A DNA stretch of 42,651 nucleotides from Wenzhouxiangella sp. (GTDB lineage: Bacteria > Pseudomonadota > Gammaproteobacteria > Xanthomonadales > Wenzhouxiangellaceae), in NCBI GenBank assembly GCA_007694885.1, contig REEW01000071.1, forward strand, positions 1 through 42,651, read 5' to 3'. Positions 8,582 to 17,075 of the stretch are shown here, piece after piece. The position numbers and the translations under genes are program-made. How positions within the stretch are numbered: the stretch's first letter is position 1; every line of letters starts with the position of its first letter. Below the pieces are notes generated by a model. It did not search any database and had not been told where the DNA came from. It was given only the letters and a program-made list of their open reading frames with translations.

Positions 8582-9907
8582 TCACTCGAGCGCGGCGAAA
8601 GCCTGCCGGGTCAGATTGACCGGATCGCCCTCGCTGACCAGAACATTGTCTTCGATCCGGATGCCACCGAACGGCCGCAACGCCTCCACCCGCTCCCAGC
8701 GAACCCGGCGCCCGTGCTCGCTGCGGCGCAGCTTGTCCAGCAGCACGGGGATGAAGTACAGGCCCGGCTCGACCGTGACCACGTTGCCGGGCTCGAGATT
8801 CCGGCTCAGGCGCAGAAACGGGTGCTGCGCAGGCGGCGGCAGTACCTCGCCGTCCGCGGCCACCAGACCGTTGACGTCATGGACCTGGGCACCCAGAAAA
8901 TGCCCCAGCCCATGCGGCAGGAAATAACCGCTGACCCCGCTTTCGACCATGTCGTCAGGGCTCATATCCACCAGCCCCGACACTCGCACGACCTCGGCGA
9001 TGCCCAGGTGGGCCTGGCGATGCAGATCGGCGAAATTCGCGCCCGGCCTCATCGACTCGCACAATCGTTGCTGCTGCAGATCGACCGCATTGACCAGGGC
9101 GGCAAATTCGGCATGCTCCGGCAGGGTCCAGGTGCGCGTGATGTCGCTGGCATAGCCGTGATGATCGGCACCGGCGTCGAGGAGGAAACTCAAACACTTC
9201 GACGGCGGGTCGGCGGATCGATTCTGGTAATGCAGGACGGCGGCGTGTTCGTTCAGCGCGACAATGCCCGGGTAGGGCTGGGCGTCCTGATCCTGGCCGA
9301 CCGCGCGCAGGTATTCGAGCTGGATTTCGAGTTCACTCGCACCGCGCCGAAACGCCGCCGCAGCAGCCACGTGCCCGCCTGCGGCACGCCGGTTGGCCGC
9401 GGCCAGGCATTCCCGCTCCCAGGCGGTCTTGCGCGTCCTGGCCTCGGCCAGGCGGTGTAGCAGTTCGGGTGGATTGATGGCTACCTCGTCGCCCAGACCG
9501 TCCAGCACGCCCGGGTCGCCGATCGCGGCCAGCGCGCGTCGATTGCGAAAGCGCGGCTCCCAGTCACTCGCCGAACCGACCGGCTCGATCTGGAAGTGTT
9601 CGGCCCACCAGTTCTCGGGGTCCGCCGGCGGCAAATGCCAGAAATCTTGCGGCTGGCAGAACCACAGCCTGGGCTTGCGACCGGCCTGAAATTCGAGCAG
9701 ACAGTCTTCGGCAAACGGCAGCGGCACGATGGCGACAAACGGCGCGTGGGCCCGGAAAGGCGGGTGCTGATCATCGAACAGGCGGTTTTTCGGGCGACCG
9801 GAATGGATCAGCAGGGCGTCATAGCCCAGTTCATTGAGCGCGGCATCGATCTGGTCGCGGCGGTCTTCGATGTGGCGCGCGTAGAGCAGATCATCGGACG
9901 TGAGCAT
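8582..9907 (-). CDS. pepQ: Xaa-Pro dipeptidase PepQ
   Basis: 441 residues from ATG 9907, close to the 443 of E. coli PepQ. The M24 (pita-bread) metallopeptidase ligands are visible: the two Asp in DAGADHHGYASD, His in HGLGHFLG, Glu in VTVEPGLYFIP and Glu in GIRIEDN. The enzyme cleaves dipeptides with C-terminal proline in the cytoplasm, and some members also hydrolyse organophosphates. The frame is open upstream to 10126, but that extension enters cysS and has no family similarity. CGAGG sits 6 nt before ATG 9907. The family N-terminal domain (QHPPFRAHAPF, FWHLPPADP) is intact. Confidence 0.92.
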   Translation of the reverse strand: MLTSDDLLYARHIEDRRDQIDAALNELGYDALLIHSGRPKNRLFDDQHPPFRAHAPFVAIVPLPFAEDCLLEFQAGRKPRLWFCQPQDFWHLPPADPENWWAEHFQIEPVGSASDWEPRFRNRRALAAIGDPGVLDGLGDEVAINPPELLHRLAEARTRKTAWERECLAAANRRAAGGHVAAAAAFRRGASELEIQLEYLRAVGQDQDAQPYPGIVALNEHAAVLHYQNRSADPPSKCLSFLLDAGADHHGYASDITRTWTLPEHAEFAALVNAVDLQQQRLCESMRPGANFADLHRQAHLGIAEVVRVSGLVDMSPDDMVESGVSGYFLPHGLGHFLGAQVHDVNGLVAADGEVLPPPAQHPFLRLSRNLEPGNVVTVEPGLYFIPVLLDKLRRSEHGRRVRWERVEALRPFGGIRIEDNVLVSEGDPVNLTRQAFAALE

Positions 9908-10012
9908 GGGCAACCTCGTTATTTTGGGTACACTGGCCAGCGACTGAAGCCGCCTTGAAACCGTCGGCCCAGACCATGCCCAGATTGTAGCGCGCAGACC
10001 CCGGAAAACCCG

Positions 10013-11380
10013 ATGAGCATCCAGATTTACAACACCCTGACCCGACGCAAGGAAGTTTTCCAGCCGCAGGATCCGGCCCGGGTCACGGTCTATGCCTGCG
10101 GACCCACGGTCTACAACTACGCCCACATCGGCAACGCGCGCCCGGCCGTGATCTTCGATTTACTGTATCGGGTCTTGAGCCGACGCTACCCCAATGTCAT
10201 CTACGCACGCAACATCACCGACGTCGACGACAAGATCAACCAGACCGCGGCGGACGAGGGTGTTCCGATCGAGGTGATTTCCAGACGCTACGCCGACGCC
10301 TACCACGAGGACATGGCCCGGATCGGCGTGGGCCGGCCCACGGTGGAGCCGCGCGCGACCGAGCATATTGCCGAAATCATCGGCATGATCGAGCGGCTGG
10401 TCGAGCGTGGCTGCGCCTACGAAGCCGAGCAACACGTGCTGTTCGATGTCGCCAGCTTCGACGACTATGGCCGCCTTTCGCGCCGCGACCGCCGCGAAAT
10501 GATCGCCGGCGCCCGGGTCGAGGTCGCGCCGTACAAGAGAAATCCCGGTGATTTCGTCCTCTGGAAGCCCTCTTCGGATGATCAGCCGGGCTGGGACAGC
10601 CCCTGGGGCCGGGGACGCCCCGGCTGGCACATCGAATGCTCGGCAATGTCGGCGGCCCATTTGGGCGAGGTTATCGACATTCACGCTGGCGGCCAGGACC
10701 TGGTGTTTCCGCACCACGAAAACGAAATCGCCCAGAGCCGCTGCGCCCATGGCCGCGACACGTTCGCCCGATACTGGATGCACAACGGCTTCGTGACGGT
10801 GGAAAAGCGCAAGATGTCGAAGTCGCTGGGCAACACTCTGATCGTCCATGAACTTCTCCAGCACTGGCCGGGGGAAGCGTTGCGCTACGTGCTGCTGTCG
10901 GCGCATTATCGCCAGCCGTTGGACTGGTCGGACAAGGTACTGGAACAGGCTCAGGCTACCCTCGACCGACTCTACGGTCTGTTGCGCGACCATGATGACG
11001 GGCGCGCAGCCGAACCGGATCCGGCGGTGATCGCCGCCCTGGAGGACGACCTCAACACACCGACGGCACTGGCGGCGCTGAACCAGGTAGCCCGAGCAAT
11101 CAGCAACAGCCGACCCGACCCGTCCGCGGCCGCCCGTCTGCGCGCCAGTGGCGCCGCACTCGGCCTGCTGGAGCAAACCGCCGAGGAGTGGTTTGATCAA
11201 CGACGGGCCGAGAGCGCACTCGATGTCGACGAAATCCAGGCTCTGATTGCGGCCCGCAATGAGGCGCGGTCACATCGCGACTTCACTACGGCCGACCGCA
11301 TACGCGACGATCTCGCCGAACGCGGTATCGTACTGAAAGATGGTCCTGAAGGCACAGTCTGGGAAGCAGCAAACAAATGA
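10013..11380 (+). CDS. cysS: Cysteinyl-tRNA synthetase
   Basis: 455 residues, full length for bacterial CysRS. Class I signatures are AHIGN (HIGH box, 38-41) and KMSKS (267-271). Zinc ligands include Cys29 in YACGPTVY and Cys plus His in ECSAM and FPHHENE. It charges tRNA-Cys in the cytoplasm. It diverges from pepQ across a 105 bp gap and overlaps the start of sufE by 4 bases (ATGA), so translation of the two is probably coupled. Confidence 0.97.
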   Translation: MSIQIYNTLTRRKEVFQPQDPARVTVYACGPTVYNYAHIGNARPAVIFDLLYRVLSRRYPNVIYARNITDVDDKINQTAADEGVPIEVISRRYADAYHEDMARIGVGRPTVEPRATEHIAEIIGMIERLVERGCAYEAEQHVLFDVASFDDYGRLSRRDRREMIAGARVEVAPYKRNPGDFVLWKPSSDDQPGWDSPWGRGRPGWHIECSAMSAAHLGEVIDIHAGGQDLVFPHHENEIAQSRCAHGRDTFARYWMHNGFVTVEKRKMSKSLGNTLIVHELLQHWPGEALRYVLLSAHYRQPLDWSDKVLEQAQATLDRLYGLLRDHDDGRAAEPDPAVIAALEDDLNTPTALAALNQVARAISNSRPDPSAAARLRASGAALGLLEQTAEEWFDQRRAESALDVDEIQALIAARNEARSHRDFTTADRIRDDLAERGIVLKDGPEGTVWEAANK

Positions 11381-11799
11381 CCGAACGCAGCCCGCAACAA
11401 GCACAGCAGGCCATCATCGAAGAATTCGCTTTTTTCGATGACTGGCTGGAGCGATACCAGTACCTGATCGATCTTGGCAAGAAACTGCCGCCACTGGCGC
11501 CGGAAGAGATGACCGACGACCGGCTCTTGAGTGGCTGTCAGTCCAATGTCTGGTTCATTGCCGACGGCGACGCGTCCCGCCTGGAGTTTCGCGCAAATTC
11601 GGACGCGGCCATCGTGTCCGGCCTGATCGCCCTGTTGCTGCGGGTCTACTCGGGCCGCGAGGCCGAGGAAATCCTGGCCACGGAGCCCGAATTCATCGAC
11701 GCAATCGGTCTGAGCGAACATCTCTCGCCGACCCGGGCCAACGGCCTGAACGCAATGCTCCAGGCCGTTCGCAACGTAGCTCGTTCATCTCTTGGGTAA
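11377..11799 (+). CDS. sufE: SufE-family cysteine desulfurase sulfur acceptor
   Basis: 140 residues. The SufE signature [11 protein letters not shown] contains the persulfide-accepting Cys54, equivalent to Cys51 of E. coli SufE, and the surrounding fold ([10 protein letters not shown] upstream) agrees. SufE takes sulfane sulfur from a SufS/CsdA-type cysteine desulfurase for Fe-S cluster or other sulfur chemistry. No suf genes flank it, so it could equally be the CsdE paralogue. The start codon overlaps the stop of cysS (ATGA). A terminator follows within 10 bases. Confidence 0.9.
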   Translation: MTERSPQQAQQAIIEEFAFFDDWLERYQYLIDLGKKLPPLAPEEMTDDRLLSGCQSNVWFIADGDASRLEFRANSDAAIVSGLIALLLRVYSGREAEEILATEPEFIDAIGLSEHLSPTRANGLNAMLQAVRNVARSSLG

Positions 11800-11806
11800 T
11801 GTTTTC

Positions 11807-11842
11807 AAAAAAAAAGCCGACCCCTTGAGGGGCCGGCTTTTT
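11807..11842. terminator. Bidirectional terminator between sufE and the ompA-like gene
   Basis: GCCG-A-CCCC / GGGG-C-CGGC (11816-11824 and 11829-11837, one mismatch, TTGA loop) is flanked by nine A on the left and five T on the right. It can stop transcription from both convergent genes. Confidence 0.88.
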
Positions 11843-11876
11843 CAAACCTCCGGGCCGAAGCCCGCGGCAACCTGAC

Positions 11877-12890
11877 TCAGTCGCTGCGGCGCTCCAGAAC
11901 GATCAACTCCACGCGTCGATTCTGCTGACGATTTTCACGTGACGTGTTGGGCACCTTGGGCTGATCTTCGCCGTATCCGCGAACCACCAGCCGATCGGCG
12001 TCCACCTCGCCTTGCTCGACCAGATGATCACGCACCGCCCGGGCACGTCGCTCGGACAGGCCCTGGTTGTAGTCGGCTGCGCCCAGATCGCAGGTGTGGC
12101 CCGCCACTTCGACTCGAACCAGTTCATCGTGCAGATTCAGCAACGCAGCCGCTTCGTTGAGTTCGGCGATGGCTTCCGGACGAAGTCTGGCTGAATCGAA
12201 CTCGAAAAACACCGCCGCATCGAACTCCAGAATCACTTCCGGCTCCGGATCGGGTTCCGGTGGCGGTGGCGGGGGCGGCGGCGGCGGGGGTGGCGGCGGC
12301 GGCGGCTCGGCCACCACCGGCTCCGGACGCGATCCAAGGGGGAACGTGAATCCAGCCGTCACCAGCACGTCGAAGAAGCCGGAACTGCGGTTGAAGGTGT
12401 CACGGTCATTGTCGTAGCGGCCTTCCACTTCCATGCTGAAGCGGAAACGGTCACTGTAGGTGTGCTGGACACCGAGCCCGACAGATCCGAAGATATCGCG
12501 ACCGTTGTGGTACGCGCTGTCGTGACCCTGAATACCGGTCGCCGCCAGGACATAGGGACGGGTTGCCTCCCCCTCGCGGAAAAAGTATCGACCGACCACG
12601 CCATAGGAATGCAGCTGGATGGACTCGCCCGCACCGGGCGTTTGCTCAGAGAACCCCAGCCTGTAGCGATCCAGCCTGAGATCGACACTGAAATTCGGCG
12701 AATAAAAACGCCCGACGCTCAATCCATAGTGATAATCGAGACCATCACTGGTCTGCCGCTCACCGTCAGGAAACACCAGGCCTCCGGACGGAGCGATGTA
12801 CCAGCGGTCGTCGAAATCCATATCGGCAACGGCAGCCTGGCTCATAAGGGTAGCGGCACCAAGGGCCGCCACAAGAATCCGTATCTTCAT
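11877..12890 (-). CDS. OmpA-family outer-membrane protein with polyproline linker
   Basis: 337 residues from ATG 12890. Signal peptide 1-22 is cut after QAAVA. Residues about 24-190 look like an eight-stranded beta-barrel of the OmpA type, with alternating aromatic strands and a terminal VTAGFTFPLG. A run of 16 prolines (about 196-211) then links to a C-terminal OmpA-like peptidoglycan-binding domain (about 225-335: FFEFDSARLRPEAI, YNQGLSERRA, NRRVEL). The protein ties the outer membrane to the cell wall. In the wall-binding loop the usual GHTD is GHTC (about 262). The frame is open upstream to 12992, but the signal peptide fixes the start. A 16-bp perfect palindrome lies 16 bp upstream of the ATG. 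Confidence 0.9.
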   Translation of the reverse strand: MKIRILVAALGAATLMSQAAVADMDFDDRWYIAPSGGLVFPDGERQTSDGLDYHYGLSVGRFYSPNFSVDLRLDRYRLGFSEQTPGAGESIQLHSYGVVGRYFFREGEATRPYVLAATGIQGHDSAYHNGRDIFGSVGLGVQHTYSDRFRFSMEVEGRYDNDRDTFNRSSGFFDVLVTAGFTFPLGSRPEPVVAEPPPPPPPPPPPPPPPPEPDPEPEVILEFDAAVFFEFDSARLRPEAIAELNEAAALLNLHDELVRVEVAGHTCDLGAADYNQGLSERRARAVRDHLVEQGEVDADRLVVRGYGEDQPKVPNTSRENRQQNRRVELIVLERRSD

Positions 12891-12905
12891 GTTGTTTTTG
12901 CCTTT

Positions 12906-12921
12906 TTTCACGATCGTGAAA
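12906..12921. promoter_or_regulatory. 16-bp perfect palindrome in the leader of the ompA-like gene
   Basis: TTTCACGATCGTGAAA is a perfect inverted repeat, 15 bp before the ATG at 12890 on the minus strand and directly before its A-rich Shine-Dalgarno region (AAAAAAGG). It could be a dimeric repressor operator or an mRNA hairpin next to the ribosome site. It is not followed by a T-run in the gene's direction, so it is not a terminator. Confidence 0.5.
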
Positions 12922-13056
12922 CGGTTGTCGATCCAATCCAGCGACTTCCCGGTCGCTGATTCCTCTGCAATGAGTCGCCCTTTCGAACTCACACTACCTT
13001 AACGACCGCGAAACGCTACCGCAAGTTCCCCGAGAGTCCGTCCTCCGCCCTGATTT

Positions 13057-13485
13057 CTAGCGGCTGTCGCGCATCTGCTTTTGCTTGAGCTCCCAGCGTT
13101 CCTGGGCATCCAGACACAAGGTCGCGATGGGTCGTGCTTCCAGCCTGGCCAGGCCGATCTCTTCGCCGGTCTCCTCGCAAAAACCATAGGACCCATCGTC
13201 GATGCGCGCCAGCGCCTGGTCAATCTTGCCGAGCAGTTTGCGGTATCGGTCGCGGGTGCGAAGCTCGAGGCTGTTCTCGGTTTCCCGGCTGGCCCGCTCT
13301 GCCTCGTCGCCGACATCGCGCACCTCTCCGCGCAGGTTGTTGATCGTTTCCTGCGACTCCTCGATCAGATCCGTGCGCCATTTCAGCAACATCTGACGGA
13401 AATACTCCAGATGTTCCTGGCACATGTATTGCTCGTCGTCAGACGGCTTGTAGCCCTTTGGAAGCTGTACACTGTTCTTGGACAT
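13057..13485 (-). CDS. dksA: DksA-family RNA polymerase-binding factor, two-cysteine type
   Basis: 142 residues. The DksA/TraR pattern is clear: a long coiled coil (about 25-95, SLELRTRDRYRKLL) and a C-terminal zinc-finger region (YGFCEETGEEIGLARLEARP...LCLDAQERW). It binds in the RNA polymerase secondary channel and works with ppGpp to tune rRNA and amino-acid promoters. Of the four zinc ligands only Cys103 and Cys124 remain; the others are Thr106 and Ala127. This Cys-Thr-Cys-Ala pattern is the one described for zinc-independent DksA2 of Pseudomonas. The tip motif reads DxxExA (Glu63), not DxxDxA. It is upstream of the ompA-like gene on the same strand. Confidence 0.9.
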   Translation of the reverse strand: MSKNSVQLPKGYKPSDDEQYMCQEHLEYFRQMLLKWRTDLIEESQETINNLRGEVRDVGDEAERASRETENSLELRTRDRYRKLLGKIDQALARIDDGSYGFCEETGEEIGLARLEARPIATLCLDAQERWELKQKQMRDSR

Positions 13486-13530
13486 TGGTCTCTACCTGCC
13501 TCGCGCCTGTCAGAACTGCAAACCCCTAAT

Positions 13531-13559
13531 TATATATCCGAACATGCTACCTAGCGCAA
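13531..13559 (-). promoter_or_regulatory. Candidate dksA promoter
   Basis: On the minus strand TTGCGC (13559-13554) and TATATA (13536-13531) are separated by 17 bp in an AT-rich pocket (AATTATATATCC) unlike the surrounding GC-rich DNA. The predicted transcript start is about 38 bases before the dksA ATG. Confidence 0.45.
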
Positions 13560-13563
13560 GCTC

Positions 13564-13866
13564 ATGCAAACCCTGCTGCTCGCCCTGATTCGCGCCTATC
13601 GCTACCTGCTCTCTCCCTGGATCGGCGGCCACTGCCGCTTCACGCCCACATGCTCAGTCTACGCCATGCAGGCGATCGAAATGTACGGAGCCGGGCGCGG
13701 AAGCTGGCTTGCCGTGCGCAGGCTGCTGCGCTGTCACCCCTTGTGCCATGGCGGGCACGATCCGGTACCCGGAACGGAGACGGAATCGGAATCGGAGTCA
13801 GCGAGTGTGGACTGCGGCGGGATCACAACAGTACGATCAGACTCACACCCGCGAAAGCCAGGCTGA
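13564..13866 (+). CDS. yidD: Membrane protein insertion efficiency factor YidD
   Basis: 100 residues. It has an amphipathic N-terminal helix ([16 protein letters not shown]) and the YidD signature CRFTPTCS (24-31), followed by [18 protein letters not shown]. YidD assists YidC-dependent membrane insertion and lies at the inner face of the membrane. It is usually found between rnpA and yidC; here it stands alone. The last 25-30 residues are a low-complexity tail ([10 protein letters not shown]) beyond the family core. The 3' end overlaps the convergent EamA gene by 44 bp. Confidence 0.9.
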   Translation: MQTLLLALIRAYRYLLSPWIGGHCRFTPTCSVYAMQAIEMYGAGRGSWLAVRRLLRCHPLCHGGHDPVPGTETESESESASVDCGGITTVRSDSHPRKPG

Positions 13867-14698
13867 CCCCGATCACCTTGCGGCGGGTCAGCGGTTCGTC
13901 GAGCATCAGCCACGCAAACACGACGATGAAGGCCGCGGCGGTTTCGTTGAGTACGGCTGCGATGGAGGCCTGGGTCAATTTGTAGCCGGCGAGCCAGAGA
14001 ATCATCGAGACGTAGCTTCCCATCAAACTGGCAAAAATCACCGTCGCCCACGGCTGTGGAGAACGATAGTGCAGCCACATGCGCTGCCAACCGCGGCTGA
14101 AGGTGACGAACATCAGCATTCCGGCCGCCCCGGCCGCCAGGCGCACGCCGACGGTCCACAAAAACTCGTGTGTTTCGAGGATGGGCTTGACCATGACGAT
14201 GCCGATCGCCATGAGCGCCACGCTGCCGGCTCCGAGAGCAACCCCCAGCTTGAGCGCCCGGATGCTCACATCCTGGCGATTCCGATGCCAGGTCACGATC
14301 AGGACGCCGGCGAGCACAACGACCAGGCCCAGGTATTGCAGTGGCCGCAGGGCCTCGCCCAGGAACGCCATCGACAGCACGATCACGAACGGCGAAAAGA
14401 GCATGCCGACCACACCGGTCCGGCTGGCTCCCATCAGGTTCAGCGCGCGCAGATACCAGGTGTCGGCGACGGCAATCCCGATCACGCCGGACAGGATCAC
14501 GATCCCCCACTGCTGAGCGCTGTAGCCGGGCAGGTCCGTGCCATGAAAGATCAGGATTGTCGGCACCATCAGCCCTGTCGCCAGCACGTTCTTGAACAAA
14601 TTCAGCTCGAAGGCCGGCAAGGTCTCGCCGGAACGACGAAACAGGATGACCGCCAGCGCCCAGCATGCCGCGCAGGCAATCGAAAAGAACTCACCCAC
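13823..14698 (-). CDS. EamA-family (DMT superfamily) transporter
   Basis: 291 residues with ten hydrophobic segments in two homologous halves of five, the EamA layout (first half [34 protein letters not shown]; second half [32 protein letters not shown]). By family it exports or imports small metabolites at the inner membrane; the substrate is unknown. The GTG start at 14698 lies 8 bases inside the 3' end of the upstream YhhQ-like gene, so the two are translationally coupled. Confidence 0.85.
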   Translation of the reverse strand: MGEFFSIACAACWALAVILFRRSGETLPAFELNLFKNVLATGLMVPTILIFHGTDLPGYSAQQWGIVILSGVIGIAVADTWYLRALNLMGASRTGVVGMLFSPFVIVLSMAFLGEALRPLQYLGLVVVLAGVLIVTWHRNRQDVSIRALKLGVALGAGSVALMAIGIVMVKPILETHEFLWTVGVRLAAGAAGMLMFVTFSRGWQRMWLHYRSPQPWATVIFASLMGSYVSMILWLAGYKLTQASIAAVLNETAAAFIVVFAWLMLDEPLTRRKVIGVSLAFAGVSLIVLL

Positions 14699-15200
14699 GC
14701 GTGGCGACCATTCGGTACGGAACCAGCAGAATCACGGCAATGCCGACCTTGACCCCGTAATCACCGATCGCCAGGGTGACCCAGGGCATCTCGGTAGCGT
14801 AAAAAGCGAGAAAGAAAAACAAGGCCGTGTCGACCAGCGAGCCGAGCACCGAAGAAACCAGAGGCGCGCGCCACCAGCGCCGCTGGCGCATGCGATCGAA
14901 GATGGCCACATCCATCAGCTGCGAGACCAGGAAGGCCGTCCCCGATGCCACGGCGATGCGCGGACTGGCCAACCAGGCCGACAGGATCACCGCCAGCACA
15001 AACCCGGCGTAGACCACGCGCCGGGCCCGCTCCGGCCCGTACCAGCGATTGGTCAAATCGGTCACGAAGTAGGAGACCGGGTAGGTCAAGGCGCCCCAGG
15101 TCAGCCAGTCGCTGACCGGGAACTGGACCAGGTAATTGGCGCTGGCGACGATCAGCACCATCAGCACGACCATCACCGCAAGCCCGCGCTGCTGGTTCAT
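14691..15200 (-). CDS. YhhQ/VUT-family queuosine precursor transporter-like protein
   Basis: 169 residues from ATG 15200, with GGGGAG upstream. About six membrane helices and the Vut_1 motifs LTYPVSYFVTDLTNRWYGPERARRVVYAGF, SGTAFLVSQLMDVAIFDRMR and SSVLGSLVDTALFF match the YhhQ family, which brings queuosine precursors across the inner membrane. The frame extends upstream to 15278, but that part lacks family similarity. It overlaps the EamA gene by 8 bases. I looked for a preQ1 riboswitch in the leader and saw none. Confidence 0.82.
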   Translation of the reverse strand: MNQQRGLAVMVVLMVLIVASANYLVQFPVSDWLTWGALTYPVSYFVTDLTNRWYGPERARRVVYAGFVLAVILSAWLASPRIAVASGTAFLVSQLMDVAIFDRMRQRRWWRAPLVSSVLGSLVDTALFFFLAFYATEMPWVTLAIGDYGVKVGIAVILLVPYRMVATRG

Positions 15201-15387
15201 CAAGCGTTCTCCCCGAACGAACCCGAACGTGGACGCGGATCTATGCAGGCTGGTTTCACGGCGCTGGACGTCGGGCAAGTCTTTCGGAAAGGGTCGCCAG
15301 TGTAAGACAAGGCGAAAGAAAAACGCTTGATGTATGCTTCCGGTAAGGTCTCACGGGGACGGACATGCGGCAGACCGGATTCGGCTT

Positions 15388-16347
15388 ATGACTTCTTTGC
15401 TCATCGGATTACTGTTGATCGGACTGGCCGTTGTCCTCTGGCGACTGTGGCCCACGCCCCTGGCCCGGGCATTTCAGTGGATCGAGAGACGCCGGTCGGG
15501 TCTTCGCAGCCGGCGCATCAAACACCGCCGAATCGACTGGCACTACCTGGAGGGCGGTCACGGCGAGCCGCTGGTCCTGCTCCACGGCTTCAACGCCGAC
15601 AGCGATCATTTCTGCCGGGTTTCCAGGCATCTTCGCGCCCATTTCCGCATCCTCGCGCCCGATCTGCCGGGCTTCGGCGATACCCGATTGGACGACGGTC
15701 CCAGTTTTCGCGTGGAAGACCTGGCGGCGCGTCTGCTGGACTGGCTGGACGCCATCAACGTTCACCGGATCTATCTTGGCGGCAATTCCATGGGCGGGTA
15801 CCTGGCCGTGGCCATGGCCCGGCAGGCCCCGGAACGAATTCGGGCCTTGTGGCTGCTGGCTCCAGGCGGCCTGCACACGGCCACGCTTTCGCCTGTGCTC
15901 GAAGAGGTTGCGGAGGATCGCCACAATCCGCTGGTGGTGCGCAACGTACGCGATTTTCGTCGCCTGCTCGACTATTGCTTCGTCCGACCGCCATGGATTC
16001 CTGCTCCGCTGCTGCGCTTTCTGGCCCGCCGCATGATGGCCAACGCCGTAAGCGCGCAGCGTATTTTCGACGCCATGCGCTACGATTCCAGGCCGCTGGA
16101 GGAACTGGCCGAGAAACTGCCGGTCCCGGCGCTGATCACCTGGGGCCAGGCCGACCAGGTTCTCCACCCCACGGGCGCTGCGCTGCTGGAACAGCTGATG
16201 CCCTCGACTCGCAGCCTGATCCTGCCCGGGATCGGACATTTGCCGATGCTGGAAGCCCCGAAAACCAGCGCCGAGGCCTGGCTTGCTTTTACCGAAGCCC
16301 TGGCCCGGAGCCCGGATGACGATCATTTGTCCTTGCCCGAGACCTGA
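15388..16347 (+). CDS. Alpha/beta hydrolase with N-terminal membrane anchor
   Basis: 319 residues from ATG 15388; an in-frame ATG at 15334 is possible but would put 18 polar residues before the anchor. Residues 3-20 form an uncleaved signal anchor (LLIGLLLIGLAVVLW). The alpha/beta hydrolase fold follows: oxyanion segment LLHGFNAD, nucleophile elbow GGNSMGGY (Ser134), acid Asp256 (WGQADQV) and His284 (GIGHLPM). The full triad suggests an active esterase, lipase or related hydrolase facing the periplasm or tethered at the membrane. The substrate is unknown. It is convergent with kdkA, with a 25 bp gap. Confidence 0.85.
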   Translation: MTSLLIGLLLIGLAVVLWRLWPTPLARAFQWIERRRSGLRSRRIKHRRIDWHYLEGGHGEPLVLLHGFNADSDHFCRVSRHLRAHFRILAPDLPGFGDTRLDDGPSFRVEDLAARLLDWLDAINVHRIYLGGNSMGGYLAVAMARQAPERIRALWLLAPGGLHTATLSPVLEEVAEDRHNPLVVRNVRDFRRLLDYCFVRPPWIPAPLLRFLARRMMANAVSAQRIFDAMRYDSRPLEELAEKLPVPALITWGQADQVLHPTGAALLEQLMPSTRSLILPGIGHLPMLEAPKTSAEAWLAFTEALARSPDDDHLSLPET

Positions 16348-16372
16348 GACGCAGCCCCAGGCAATTCGCAAT

Positions 16373-17059
16373 TCAGATCAGTTGCTGGTTCATGGCGCTG
16401 AAACCGCGTTGCCAGCCCTCCCCGGCCGTCTTGCCCAGAGAACGGGCCAGCCGCTTGAGCATGGCGCCACGGGGCACCCGGCCGTCAACAACGCAGGCCC
16501 GATCGAAATCGAGCAAATGCCAGCACCCTTGGTCATCGAGCAGGATGTTTCGCGCATTCAGGTCGGGATGATGGAGGCCGGCGTGAAAGAAACGGTCCAG
16601 GGTCGCGCCAAGTGACCGCCAGGAATCCTCGGGCAGTGCAGCCGCCACATCTGCCAGCTGACGGGCCTGCGGAATCAGCCGGGTCAGCAAGGCCGCGCGG
16701 TACACCGGGCCGGACGGCTCGAAGCTCGCGGCCAGCGGCTGCGGCACCGGCAGTTGCATGGCCGCAAGCCGGGCCAGCAAGCGGAACTCCCGAAAGGCCC
16801 GGCTTCGATCAGCAGCCCGACCAGGATAGCGATCGCCCAGCATCGGGCCGAACAGGCCACCGCGCCGGAATCGACGCAAGACCGCCGGACCCAGCGAGGT
16901 TTCGATGGACAGAGCCGTTCCGCGCCCGCCGAGGTCTTCGGTCACCGCCGATTGATCAACCCACCACTGCAGACGGAACCAGTCGGCACCGGGCAACGCC
17001 TCGAGCCCGGCATCCGATAAGATGGTGACGCCGTCGACCTTGTACTGACGCTCGATCAT
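16373..17059 (-). CDS. kdkA: 3-deoxy-D-manno-octulosonic acid (Kdo) kinase
   Basis: 228 residues. The pattern matches KdkA of the WaaP/Rio-like kinase group: GRGTALSI and LRRFRRGGLFG at the N-lobe, REFRLLARLAAMQLPVPQPLA, the catalytic loop HHPDLNARNILL (Asp, Asn) and the metal-binding LLDFDRA. It phosphorylates Kdo in the lipid A inner core at the cytoplasmic face. It starts 16 bp from the divergent glycosyltransferase gene, which also fits LPS core assembly. Confidence 0.9.
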   Translation of the reverse strand: MIERQYKVDGVTILSDAGLEALPGADWFRLQWWVDQSAVTEDLGGRGTALSIETSLGPAVLRRFRRGGLFGPMLGDRYPGRAADRSRAFREFRLLARLAAMQLPVPQPLAASFEPSGPVYRAALLTRLIPQARQLADVAAALPEDSWRSLGATLDRFFHAGLHHPDLNARNILLDDQGCWHLLDFDRACVVDGRVPRGAMLKRLARSLGKTAGEGWQRGFSAMNQQLI

Positions 17060-17075
17060 TCGCTCTCACTCCGCC

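Noticed and set aside
13823-13866. Frameshift or fusion at the yidD end
   Set aside because: The 44-bp overlap with the EamA gene is a plain convergent overlap; both frames are intact and the extra YidD tail is simply non-conserved.
15201-15300. Possible preQ1 riboswitch before the YhhQ-like gene
   Set aside because: No preQ1-type stem with the required A-rich tail and no terminator switch could be drawn in the leader.
15327-16319. 330-codon open frame in another plus-strand frame over the alpha/beta hydrolase
   Set aside because: Rich in Arg, Gly and Ser without motifs, while the overlapping frame has a complete hydrolase triad.
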